Source: a bacterium (lineage in GTDB: Bacteria; Krumholzibacteriota; Krumholzibacteriia; LZORAL124-64-63). Taken from it: a stretch of DNA of 64,000 nucleotides. The notes under the pieces are model-generated. The model ran no database searches. It had not been told where the DNA came from and saw nothing but the letters and a program-made list of their open reading frames with translations. Every line of letters starts with the position of its first letter. The stretch's first letter is position 1. Of the stretch, positions 9,101 to 18,104 are shown one piece after another. A program made the position numbers and the translations under genes. Location of the stretch: positions 4,340,001 to 4,404,000 of the forward strand of contig JADJQR010000001.1 of the NCBI GenBank assembly GCA_016712675.1, read 5' to 3'.

Positions 9101-11146
9101 GTGCGCACCATCAACCGCCGGCTGCTGCCGGCCATCGCCCTGCTGGCGATCGCCGCCACCGCCTTCGCCGCCACGCCCGTCACACCCCCGGGCGAACCCC
9201 CGACACCCACGCCCTTCACGCGCCTGGCCGACGCCGGCACCGCGAAGGGCTTCAGGGATGCCGGGCTGGTCGTCGTCTACGAGCACGCCGTCAACCGCGT
9301 CAAGCCCAGCGGCGTCACCTACGTGGACGGCTACCGCCTGACCAAGGTGCTGACCAGCGAAGGCTGCCGCGACAACTCCGTGCTCTACTGGCACTACGAC
9401 CCTCAGAGCCAGGCGCTGGAGGTGCGCGAGGTCAACGTGCTGCGCGACGGCGCGCGCCTGCCCGTGGACGTGGCCGCCGTGCGCGACCTGCCCGCCCCGC
9501 AGTCGGCCATCTACTGGCGCGACCGCATCAAGACGCTGCAGCTGCCCCGCCTGAAGGTGGGCGACGGCGTCGAGGTGGTCACCTTCAGCAAGGGCTTCAC
9601 CTACGCGCTGCTGGCCGAGGCCGGTGCAGCCGGTGGCGGCGCGGCCCTCGCCGACGCCCCCGGCGACGAGAAGTACATCCCGCCCATGCCCGGCGAGTAC
9701 TTCGACATCGTGCTGTTCGCGGGCGACCAGCCCATCGTGGAGAAGCGCTACGAGCTGGTGTTGCCGAAGGACAAGCGCCTGCACGCGGAGAACTACAACG
9801 GCGCCGTCTATTCGTCCGTGACCTATGACCAGGAGAGCACCACCTACGCCTGGTGGTGCAACGACGTGCCGTCGCGCGTGCACGAGCCGTCGCAGCCGGA
9901 CGCCAGCGACTTCGCGCCCAAGGTGGTCATGGCCACCGCCGAGAGCTGGGAAGCCAAGAGCCGCTGGTTCTTCGACGTGAACCGGAGCCAGTTCGAGGTG
10001 ACGCCGGAGATCCGCGCCAAGGTCGACCAGGTGCTGGCGGACGCCGGCGCGACGAACGCCGACGACCTGCGCAAGGCGAAGGTGCTGGTCCACTGGACCG
10101 CGCAGAACATCCGCTACAGCGGCCAAACCATGGGCCAAGGCGAGGGCTTCATGCTGCACCCGGGCAACATGATCTTCGAGCAGCGCTCGGGCGTGTGCAA
10201 GGACATCGCCGGCATGCTCATCACGATGATGCGCGCGGCGGGCCTGGACAGCTACGCGGCGATGACGATGGCCGGCAGCCGCATCGACCTGGTGCCGGCC
10301 GACCAGTTCAACCACTGCGTGACGGCGCTGCGCCTGGATGACGGCACCTTCGTCATGTACGACCCCACCTGGGTGCCCTACAACAACGACATCTGGTCCA
10401 AGCGCGAGACCGAGCAGCACTACCTGGTCGGCTCGCCGCAGGGCGAGACCCTCAGCCGCATCGCGTACTCGCCGGCGGCCGAGTCGCCCCTGGTGGCGCG
10501 CCATGACGCCGCGCTGGGCGAGGACGGCACACTCACGGGCACGCTGCGCCTGTCCGGCGGCGGTGCCACCGACAGCCGGCTGCGCCGCATCCCCAACGGC
10601 GCGCGCCGCGGCGAACTGGCCAGCGCGGTCGCGCAGATGCTGGCGCCGGCCAGCCAGCGCGTGCAGGACGTCGTGGTCACGCACCGCGCCGTCGACGACT
10701 TCAGCGGCGACATGTGGCTGCAGGTGACCTACCGCATCCCGCGGTTCACCGCGCCGGTGGATGGCCGCTGGTCGTTTGCCAGCCCGCTGCTGGGCTGGCT
10801 GCATGCCTCCGGCGGGCCTTTCGGCGCCGGCAGCCAGGAGTGGGCGAAGGACCGCGAGACCGACATCATGCTCTGGAACACGCAGCTGGTCGATGCGCAG
10901 GAGACCATCACCCTGCCGCGCGGCTGGAAGCTGCATGAGCCGCCAAAGACCGAGCCCGTGACCGAGACCTACGCCTCGTTCACGGGTGCCGTCGCGCAGA
11001 AGGACCGCGCGCTGACGGTCACCGCGAAGGCCACCGTCGACCGCCGGCAGATCCCGCCCGACGGCTACGCCGGGTTCCGCAAGGCGGTCCACGCCTCGCG
11101 CGACTGGTCGAAGCAGGCATTCACGTTCGTCAGGGAGGGCAAGTGA
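9101..11146 (+). CDS. secreted DUF3857 / transglutaminase-like protein
   Basis: About 680 residues starting at a GTG, with a signal peptide (LPAIALLAIAATAFA). An N-terminal DUF3857 domain is followed by a transglutaminase-like core with a complete Cys-His-Asp triad: Cys366 in SGVCKDIAGMLITMMRAAG, His405 in FNHCV and Asp421 in YDPTW. The C-terminal region (from about 480) resembles a DUF3858-type beta domain. Such periplasmic proteins are widespread, but their substrates are unknown; they may act as proteases or crosslinking enzymes. The next gene overlaps its stop codon and encodes a relative without the catalytic Cys, so the two probably work together. Confidence 0.85.
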   Translation: MRTINRRLLPAIALLAIAATAFAATPVTPPGEPPTPTPFTRLADAGTAKGFRDAGLVVVYEHAVNRVKPSGVTYVDGYRLTKVLTSEGCRDNSVLYWHYDPQSQALEVREVNVLRDGARLPVDVAAVRDLPAPQSAIYWRDRIKTLQLPRLKVGDGVEVVTFSKGFTYALLAEAGAAGGGAALADAPGDEKYIPPMPGEYFDIVLFAGDQPIVEKRYELVLPKDKRLHAENYNGAVYSSVTYDQESTTYAWWCNDVPSRVHEPSQPDASDFAPKVVMATAESWEAKSRWFFDVNRSQFEVTPEIRAKVDQVLADAGATNADDLRKAKVLVHWTAQNIRYSGQTMGQGEGFMLHPGNMIFEQRSGVCKDIAGMLITMMRAAGLDSYAAMTMAGSRIDLVPADQFNHCVTALRLDDGTFVMYDPTWVPYNNDIWSKRETEQHYLVGSPQGETLSRIAYSPAAESPLVARHDAALGEDGTLTGTLRLSGGGATDSRLRRIPNGARRGELASAVAQMLAPASQRVQDVVVTHRAVDDFSGDMWLQVTYRIPRFTAPVDGRWSFASPLLGWLHASGGPFGAGSQEWAKDRETDIMLWNTQLVDAQETITLPRGWKLHEPPKTEPVTETYASFTGAVAQKDRALTVTAKATVDRRQIPPDGYAGFRKAVHASRDWSKQAFTFVREGK

Positions 11147-13095
11147 TGACGGCGCCACGCATGTTCCGCCGGCCGCGCCTGGCGCTGGCCCTGATCCTGG
11201 CGCTGTCGGGGCTGCTGGCCGCGACGGGCGCCGCGTCCGCGCCCGCGATGGGCACCTCGGGCAGCCACGACCTGGACGCGCTGTGGGCCACCGCCCGCCA
11301 GCACCACGACCTGGCGAAGCAGGACGCCGTGCTGCTGCTCGAGGAGCGCCGGGTCGAGATCGCCGCCGAGGGCACCGTCAGCACCACGGTGCACACCGTG
11401 GTCTGGATCGGCACCTCCACCGGCATCCGCACCTACGCCGACCTGCGCATTCCCTGGAACGAGGCCGCGGGCTCGCTCACCGTGACGAAGCTGCGCACCT
11501 GGCGTGACGGCCGGTGGTGGCCGGATCCCGAGCGCGTTTCCGACACCGCCGTCGTCCACACGCTGCCCTACGCCGTGGACCACGCCGATGACTACACGAC
11601 CCTGCGCGAGACGATGCTGCTGCACGACGGCGTCGAGCTGCCGTGCATCATGGAAACCGAGTACACCGTCACCGAGCGCCGCCTGCCCGCCGCCGACGGC
11701 CTGTTCGTGCTGCCGCAGCGCGACCCCGCGGTGCTCGTGCGCCTGTCGGTGTCGGCGCCGGCCGGCCGCGCGCTTCACCACGCCGAGCTCAACGGCGCTC
11801 CGGAGCCGACGAGCGATGAGCAGGACGGTCGCCGCACGCTGACGTGGACCGTGCGGCCGGCCGGCGCGTTGCGCCTGCCGCTGACCGCCGCGCCGGCCGC
11901 CTACGAGCCGGCCGTGTGCTGGTCCACCTGGGCCGACCAGCGCGCCCTGGGCGACGCCTTCAATAGCGCGCTCTGGGAGGCCGCGGTGGCCCCCCCCGCC
12001 CTCGTCGATTCGCTGCGCGCGGTCATGCGCGAAGCCGGCGGCGACCGCGCCCGGGTGCAGGCGGGCGGCAAGTGGCTGGCGCGGAACGTGAGGCACGTGA
12101 GGCAGGACGATCGCTGGTGGACGTTCGCGCCGCGCCGAGCCGAGCGCACCTGGGAGACGGCCTATGGCCACGTGCTGGACCGCGCGGTGCTGTGGGCCTC
12201 GCTGCTGAAGGCCGACGGCTGGCAGGTGCTGCCCGTGCTGGCAGGCCCCGTGGGAGCGCCCGCGGCACCGGCGCTGCCCCACCTGGGCGGCCGCGGCCAG
12301 CTCCTGCTCTACCTGCAGGGCGCCTTCGACGCCAAGGTCCGCCGCCCGTTCCTGGTCTGCGACCCCGCCGACTTCTCGGTCCAAGCCGAGGGCGTGCTCG
12401 ACGGCCGACCGTTGTTGTGGCTGTACGGCGAGGCCAAGCCGCAGGCGCCGCAGGGCGGCGGCGGCGAGTTCAACGTCGAGCTGAGCCTGGCCGCTGGCGA
12501 CACGGCCTGGACCGGCGCCGGCTTCGCCTCCGCCCGCGGGCGCCTGGCCTTCGGCGATGCCGTCGCCGGCGAACCGGCCGCGCTCACGCGCCATGCCGCG
12601 GCGATCATGGGCGGCGTGCTCAAGGGCGCGCGGACGCCTGCCGCGACGCTCCCGCTGCAGCTGCGGGGCGCCGTCGACCTGCGCTGCGACGTCGAGGCGC
12701 CGCTGGGCAAGGCCGATGACGGCGGCCGCCGCCAGGTGGTCGTCGGCCGCCCGAAGGGCGGCCTGCTGGACCGGCTGCCCGGCGATTGCCGGCTGGCCGA
12801 TGCTGTTCGCGAGGCGCCTGTGCTCCTGGACGGCCCGCTGCGCCAAGTCATCGCGGTCCGGTTGAAGCTGCCGGACGGAACGAACGCCGCCTTGCCCGAC
12901 GCCCGCGCACTGGCCAACGAGGCGGGCACGTTCACGCTCGCAGCGACCTTCGCCGATGGCTGGATCGAGTATCGGCGCGAACTCGCGCTGGTCGAAGGCG
13001 CTGGCGCCGCCGCGAACTGGCCCTTCCTGCGTGCCCTGCTGCTGGAGGAGGCTGACCAGGCGAACGCGACGCTGGCCTGGCGGGCTGCGCCCTGA
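11146..13095 (+). CDS. DUF3857 protein with a degenerate transglutaminase domain
   Basis: A 649-residue secreted protein (signal LALALILALSGLLAATGAAS) related in layout to the gene before it and translationally coupled (TGATG overlap; GGGAGG upstream). The DUF3857 part includes the strand HTVVWIGTSTGIRTYADLRI. In the transglutaminase part the segment AYGHVLDRAVLWASLLKADG aligns with the SGVCKD...MRAAG block of the active relative but lacks the nucleophilic Cys, so catalysis is not expected. It may be a structural or regulatory partner. A strong hairpin terminator follows. Confidence 0.78.
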   Translation: MTAPRMFRRPRLALALILALSGLLAATGAASAPAMGTSGSHDLDALWATARQHHDLAKQDAVLLLEERRVEIAAEGTVSTTVHTVVWIGTSTGIRTYADLRIPWNEAAGSLTVTKLRTWRDGRWWPDPERVSDTAVVHTLPYAVDHADDYTTLRETMLLHDGVELPCIMETEYTVTERRLPAADGLFVLPQRDPAVLVRLSVSAPAGRALHHAELNGAPEPTSDEQDGRRTLTWTVRPAGALRLPLTAAPAAYEPAVCWSTWADQRALGDAFNSALWEAAVAPPALVDSLRAVMREAGGDRARVQAGGKWLARNVRHVRQDDRWWTFAPRRAERTWETAYGHVLDRAVLWASLLKADGWQVLPVLAGPVGAPAAPALPHLGGRGQLLLYLQGAFDAKVRRPFLVCDPADFSVQAEGVLDGRPLLWLYGEAKPQAPQGGGGEFNVELSLAAGDTAWTGAGFASARGRLAFGDAVAGEPAALTRHAAAIMGGVLKGARTPAATLPLQLRGAVDLRCDVEAPLGKADDGGRRQVVVGRPKGGLLDRLPGDCRLADAVREAPVLLDGPLRQVIAVRLKLPDGTNAALPDARALANEAGTFTLAATFADGWIEYRRELALVEGAGAAANWPFLRALLLEEADQANATLAWRAAP

Positions 13096-13111
13096 ATCGT
13101 CCGCCAGCGTG

Positions 13112-13158
13112 AACGCTCCGGAGGGCCGACCGCTGGTCAATCCCCTCCGGAGCGTTAG
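13112..13158 (+). terminator. hairpin terminator
   Basis: A perfect 14-bp inverted repeat, AACGCTCCGGAGGG / CCCTCCGGAGCGTT, with a 17-base loop lies 17 bp after the stop of the DUF3857 pair. The U-tract is weak (AGATTGAAG). It separates this unit from the MacA-like gene. Confidence 0.7.
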
Positions 13159-13203
13159 ATTGAAGCGGCCGCTTGTCCTGAACGCCCCCAACGGGAGAGA
13201 TCC

Positions 13204-14547
13204 ATGCGCAGAGTCATCGTCTACGTGCTGATCCTGGGAGCCCTCGGCTTCGGCGCCTGGCGCTGGAAGGAGAGCCGCGCCGTCGCGCCGACCGGTTACC
13301 GCCTGGTCGAGGTCACCAAGGGCGACCTCCAGTCGGTCGTCGCGGCCACGGGCAACCTGCAACCGGTGGTCACCGTGCAGGTGGGCACGCAGGTCAGCGG
13401 CATCGTCGACGAGGTGCTGGTCGACTTCAACGACCAGGTCAAGGCCGGACAGGTTGTCGCGCGGATCGACAAGACGCTGCTGATCGCGGCCGTGCAGTCG
13501 TCGCGCGCCCAGCTCGAGCGGGCCGAGGCCGAGCAGCGCCACGCCGAGCGCGAGCACCTGCGGCTCTCGAAGCTCCACGAGCAGGAGATGATCTCCGACA
13601 GCGAATTCAACACGGCGCAGTTCAACCTCGAGACCTCGCGCGCCAGCGTGAAGTCCGCCAAGGTCGACCTGGAACGCGCCGAGCGGAACCTGGGCTACGC
13701 CACGATCACGGCCCCCATCGACGGCACCGTCGTGCAGCGCAGCATCGACCCCGGCCAGACGGTGCAGGCGTCGTTCGCGGCTCCGGAGTTGTTCCGGATC
13801 GCCGGCGACCTGTCGCAGATGCAGATCCTGGTCTCGGTCGACGAGAGCGACATCGGCCAGATCAAGGTCGGCCAAGCCGCGAAGTTCACGGTGCAGGCCT
13901 GGCCCGACGACACCTTCACCGGCACCGTGCGGCAGGTGCGCCTGCAGTCGGTCACCACCGAGAACGTCGTCTCCTACACCGCCGTCGTCGACGTGCCCAA
14001 TCCCGACCAGCGGCTGCTGCCGGGCATGACCGCCTCGGTCGAGTTCATCGTCGACCAGGCGCAGGACGTCCTGCAGGTGGCCAACGCCGCGCTGCGCTAC
14101 CGGCCCGAGCAGACGGTCATGCAGGCGATCATCGAGCGCAAGCGCGCGGCCATGCAGGCGCAGGGCGGCCCGGGCGGTCCCGGCGGCGGTGCGCCGGCCG
14201 ACAGTGCCCGCGCCCGCGGCGGCCAGTCCGGCGGCGCCGGCGGCATGGGCGGCACGCCTGCCACCGGCGGCATGCCTGGCGCCCACGGCGGCGCAGCCGG
14301 CAGCGGCGGCCTGCCCGCCAACCGTGGCATGCTCTGGTTCACCGACCAGGACGGCAAGCTGGACGTGATGTTCGTGCGCACGGGCATCACCGACGGCACC
14401 AACACCGAGATCCGCGGGCGCGAGATCCAGGCCGGCCAGCAGGTCATCGCCGGCGTGACCACCGGGGCCGCAGCCACCCCCGCCGCCTCGAGTTCGCCCT
14501 TCCAGCAGCAACGCCAGTCCGGCCCCCCGCGGCCGGGCGGCTTCTAG
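13204..14547 (+). CDS. macA: MacA/HlyD-type periplasmic adaptor
   Basis: A 447-residue membrane-fusion protein for an ABC exporter. It has an N-terminal anchor helix (VIVYVLILGALGFGAW), a split lipoyl domain (VSGIVDEVLVDFNDQVKAGQVVARID, then ATITAPIDGTVVQRSIDPGQ), an alpha-helical hairpin between them (about residues 95-160) and beta-barrel segments. Unusually, a glycine-rich stretch (about residues 320-375) is inserted before the last domain. It heads an operon with the ATPase and permease genes. No TolC-like outer membrane gene is present. Substrate unknown. Confidence 0.88.
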   Translation: MRRVIVYVLILGALGFGAWRWKESRAVAPTGYRLVEVTKGDLQSVVAATGNLQPVVTVQVGTQVSGIVDEVLVDFNDQVKAGQVVARIDKTLLIAAVQSSRAQLERAEAEQRHAEREHLRLSKLHEQEMISDSEFNTAQFNLETSRASVKSAKVDLERAERNLGYATITAPIDGTVVQRSIDPGQTVQASFAAPELFRIAGDLSQMQILVSVDESDIGQIKVGQAAKFTVQAWPDDTFTGTVRQVRLQSVTTENVVSYTAVVDVPNPDQRLLPGMTASVEFIVDQAQDVLQVANAALRYRPEQTVMQAIIERKRAAMQAQGGPGGPGGGAPADSARARGGQSGGAGGMGGTPATGGMPGAHGGAAGSGGLPANRGMLWFTDQDGKLDVMFVRTGITDGTNTEIRGREIQAGQQVIAGVTTGAAATPAASSSPFQQQRQSGPPRPGGF

Positions 14548-14555
14548 GGGGCGCC

Positions 14556-15304
<749 letters not shown>

Positions 15305-15308
<4 letters not shown>

Positions 15309-16525
15309 AGCCGCAGATGCTGATCCGGATCGCCCTGCGCAGCATCCGGCGCACCAAGATGCGCAGCATGCTGACGGCCCTGGGCATCATCATCGGTGTC
15401 GGCGCCGTGATCGTCATGGTGGCCATCGGCCATGGCGCCAAGTCGCGCATCGAGACGAGCATCAAGAACCTGGGCACGAACATGGTGGTCATCACGCCGG
15501 GCGCTTCGAACACGGGCAACGTGCGCGGCGGCGCCGGCTCGTTCAACCGCCTGAAGATCGAGGATGCCGAGAAGCTCCGGCGCGAATCGATGCACATGAC
15601 CGAGGTCTCGCCGGTGATCATGGCCTTCGGCCGCATCCGGGGCGGCAACGGCACGAACTGGCGCTGTCCGGTCTACGGCGTCGACGTCTCCTACCAGGCG
15701 ATCCGCGACTGGCAGATGAGCGACGGGCAGTTCTTCGACCTGCGCGACGTGCGCGCCCGGCGCAAGGTCTGCGTGCTTGGCCAGACCGTGGCCACGAACA
15801 TCTTCGGCGAGGAGTCGCCGCTCGGGCAGGAAGTGATCCTGCGGGACGTGCCCTTCACGGTCATCGGCGTGCTCGCCAAGAAGGGGCAGTCCGCCAGCGG
15901 CTCGGACCAGGACGATCTCATCATCGCCCCCTACACGACCGTGCAGGAGCGCCTGGCCGGGCACCAGTTCATTGCGCAGATCCTGGGCTCGGCCAACACC
16001 GGGGCCGAGGTCGAGGCCGCGATGGACGAGGCGAAGCTGATCATGCGCGAGAGCCACGCCCTGGGTGAGTGGGAAGAGGACGACTTCCAGGTCAAGAACC
16101 AGGCCGACCTGGCGGATGCCGCCACCGGCGCCACCGAGGTCATGACCATCCTGCTGGCCTGCATCGCCGGCATCTCGCTGCTGGTCGGCGGCATCGGCAT
16201 CATGAACATCATGCTGGTGTCGGTGACCGAGCGCACGCGCGAGATCGGCATCCGCATGGCCATCGGTGCGCGCCCGACCGACGTGCTCCTGCAGTTCCTG
16301 GTGGAGGCGGTCGTGCTCTCGCTGCTGGGCGGGCTGCTTGGCGTGGCGCTGGGCTACGGCGGCTCGGCGCTGGTCGGCCGGCTGACCGGCTGGCCCACCG
16401 TCATCGACGGCGCCACCGTCGGCGTGGCGCTCGGGTTCTCGGCAGCCGTCGGCGTCTTCTTCGGGTTCTGGCCGGCACGCAAGGCGGCGGCGCTCAACCC
16501 GATCGACGCGCTCAGGTACGAGTAG
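15305..16525 (+). CDS. MacB/FtsX-type ABC permease
   Basis: A 406-residue permease with one N-terminal helix (LTALGIIIGVGAVIVMVAIG), a periplasmic MacB-PCD domain, and three C-terminal helices starting at VMTILLACIAGISLLVGGIG and including the FtsX signature TERTREIGIRMAIGARPTDV. The start ATG overlaps the ATPase stop (ATGA). With MacA-like and ATPase genes it forms a complete tripartite inner-membrane exporter (antibiotic, peptide or lipid type). Nothing here identifies the substrate. Confidence 0.93.
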
Positions 16526-16599
16526 CGGGCTACGGCAGCCGGGCGGGCAGGACCCCGCCCGGCCTTGACCGGCGCCCCCGCCCCCCCTAGTCTGCCCCG

Positions 16600-17508
16600 A
16601 TGCCGCACGCACCCACCTCCGGTCGCCGACCAGCCCCGATGCTCCTGGCGCTGCTGGCCATCCTGCTCTGGAGCACGCTGGCCGCGTTGACCACGAGACT
16701 CGACGGCCTGCCGCCGTTCCTGCTGGCCGGGACGTCTCTACTGATCGGATCCCTCGCGGGTGTCCCCCGGTGGCGCCGCTGGCGAGCGCCCCTGCCGATG
16801 CTCGCGCTCGGGGTCTACGGCCTGTTCGCCTACCATGCCGCGCTGTTCATGGCACTGCGCCTGGCGCCGCCGATCGAGGCCAATCTCCTGAACTACCTGT
16901 GGCCGCTGCTCATCGTGGTGCTGACGCCGGCGTTCCTTCGCGAGCGGCGCCTGACCGCGCGGCAGATCGCCGCCGCGCTCCTCGGCTTCGCGGGGGCGGC
17001 CCTGCTGGTCACCGGCGGCAGGGTGGCGTTCGACCGTGCTCACGCCGCAGGTTACGCGCTGGCCATCGCCGCGGCCGTCATCTGGTCGACCTACTCGCTG
17101 GCCTCGGCGCGACGCCGCGACGCACAGGCGCCGCCGGTCAGCTTCTTCAGCGCCGTGTCGGGGCTGCTGGCACTGTTGTGCCACGCGTTGTTCGAGCCGC
17201 GCGCCGTCTTCGTGGCGGCCGACGTGCCCTGGCTGCTGCTGCTGGGACTGGGACCGATGGGAGCGGCCTTCCTCGCCTGGGACGCGGCGTTGCGCCGCGG
17301 CGACCCGCGTACGATCGGCCTGCTGTCGTACCTGACGCCGGTGCTCTCCACCCTGCTGCTGGCGCTCGCGGGTGGCGGCCGCCTGTCCGGCGTCTCGCTG
17401 GCCGCCATGGTGCTGGTGGTCGGCGGCGCGCTGCTGGGCACCTGGCCGGCCGGGGTCAGGACAGCTCGCGCCTCAGCCACGCCTTCGCGTGGCTCCATAG
17501 GTCCCTGA
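16600..17508 (+). CDS. DMT-superfamily (EamA) transporter
   Basis: A 302-residue integral membrane protein with ten predicted helices in two EamA repeats. The opening helix is LLALLAILLWSTLAALT and the second repeat begins near YALAIAAAVIWSTYSLASA. The paired motif WST in both repeats and ANLLNYLWPLL resemble the YddG-like aromatic amino acid exporters, so metabolite export is plausible. Its last 53 bases overlap the end of the convergent sigma gene. Confidence 0.85.
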   Translation: MPHAPTSGRRPAPMLLALLAILLWSTLAALTTRLDGLPPFLLAGTSLLIGSLAGVPRWRRWRAPLPMLALGVYGLFAYHAALFMALRLAPPIEANLLNYLWPLLIVVLTPAFLRERRLTARQIAAALLGFAGAALLVTGGRVAFDRAHAAGYALAIAAAVIWSTYSLASARRRDAQAPPVSFFSAVSGLLALLCHALFEPRAVFVAADVPWLLLLGLGPMGAAFLAWDAALRRGDPRTIGLLSYLTPVLSTLLLALAGGGRLSGVSLAAMVLVVGGALLGTWPAGVRTARASATPSRGSIGP

Positions 17509-17983
17509 CGGTGCGCTCGGAGACGCCCAGCACGCCCGCCACCTCCAACTCGGTCAGCCCCGCGAAGAAGCGCATCTCGACGATGCGTGCCTCGGTCGGA
17601 TCCAGTTCGGCCAGCTTCTCCAGCGCCCGGTGCAGGTCCAGAAGGTCCTGCGCGCGTCCCGGGTCGATGGCCGTCGACTCGTCCAGGGTGACCATCAGCG
17701 CGTCGCCGCCGCGCTTCTGCGCCTTGCGCTGCCGGGCATGGTCGACCAGGACCTGGCGCATCGCAGTCGCCGACAAGGCCAGGAAGTGCGTGCGCCCGCG
17801 GATGTCGAGCCGGCTCTGCCGGTCGAACTTGAGGTAGACCTCGTTGACCAGCGCCGTGGGCTGCAGCGTGTGGTTGCCGCGCTCGTGGCGCAGCCGGCTC
17901 TCGGCCAGCTTGCGCAGGTGGCCGTAGACCAGAGGCATGTACTCGGCCAGGCGGTCGCCTGGCTCGGAAGGGCGATCGGACAT
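17456..17983 (-). CDS. ECF-family sigma factor (no kinase partner next to it)
   Basis: A 175-residue ECF sigma factor of the same group as the one at 3990: region 2 contains HTLQPTALVNEVYLKF and ALSATAMRQVLVDHARQR, and region 4 contains RIVEMRFFAGLTELEVAGVL then VSERTVRDLWSHAKAWLRREL. The ATG at 17983 gives the normal family length. No kinase or anti-sigma gene lies beside it, so its partner must be elsewhere. It converges on, and overlaps by 53 bases, the DMT transporter gene. Confidence 0.9.
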   Translation of the reverse strand: MSDRPSEPGDRLAEYMPLVYGHLRKLAESRLRHERGNHTLQPTALVNEVYLKFDRQSRLDIRGRTHFLALSATAMRQVLVDHARQRKAQKRGGDALMVTLDESTAIDPGRAQDLLDLHRALEKLAELDPTEARIVEMRFFAGLTELEVAGVLGVSERTVRDLWSHAKAWLRRELS

Positions 17984-18104
17984 GATGGTTCCGGTTCGGT
18001 TCCGGCCGGCCGGGGCGATGGCGGCACGGGCTGATGTGGCTGGTCTCGTGGCGTTGATAATAGGGCGTTGAACGCCGGCTCGCAATGGCGGGGGCAACCA
18101 CCCG

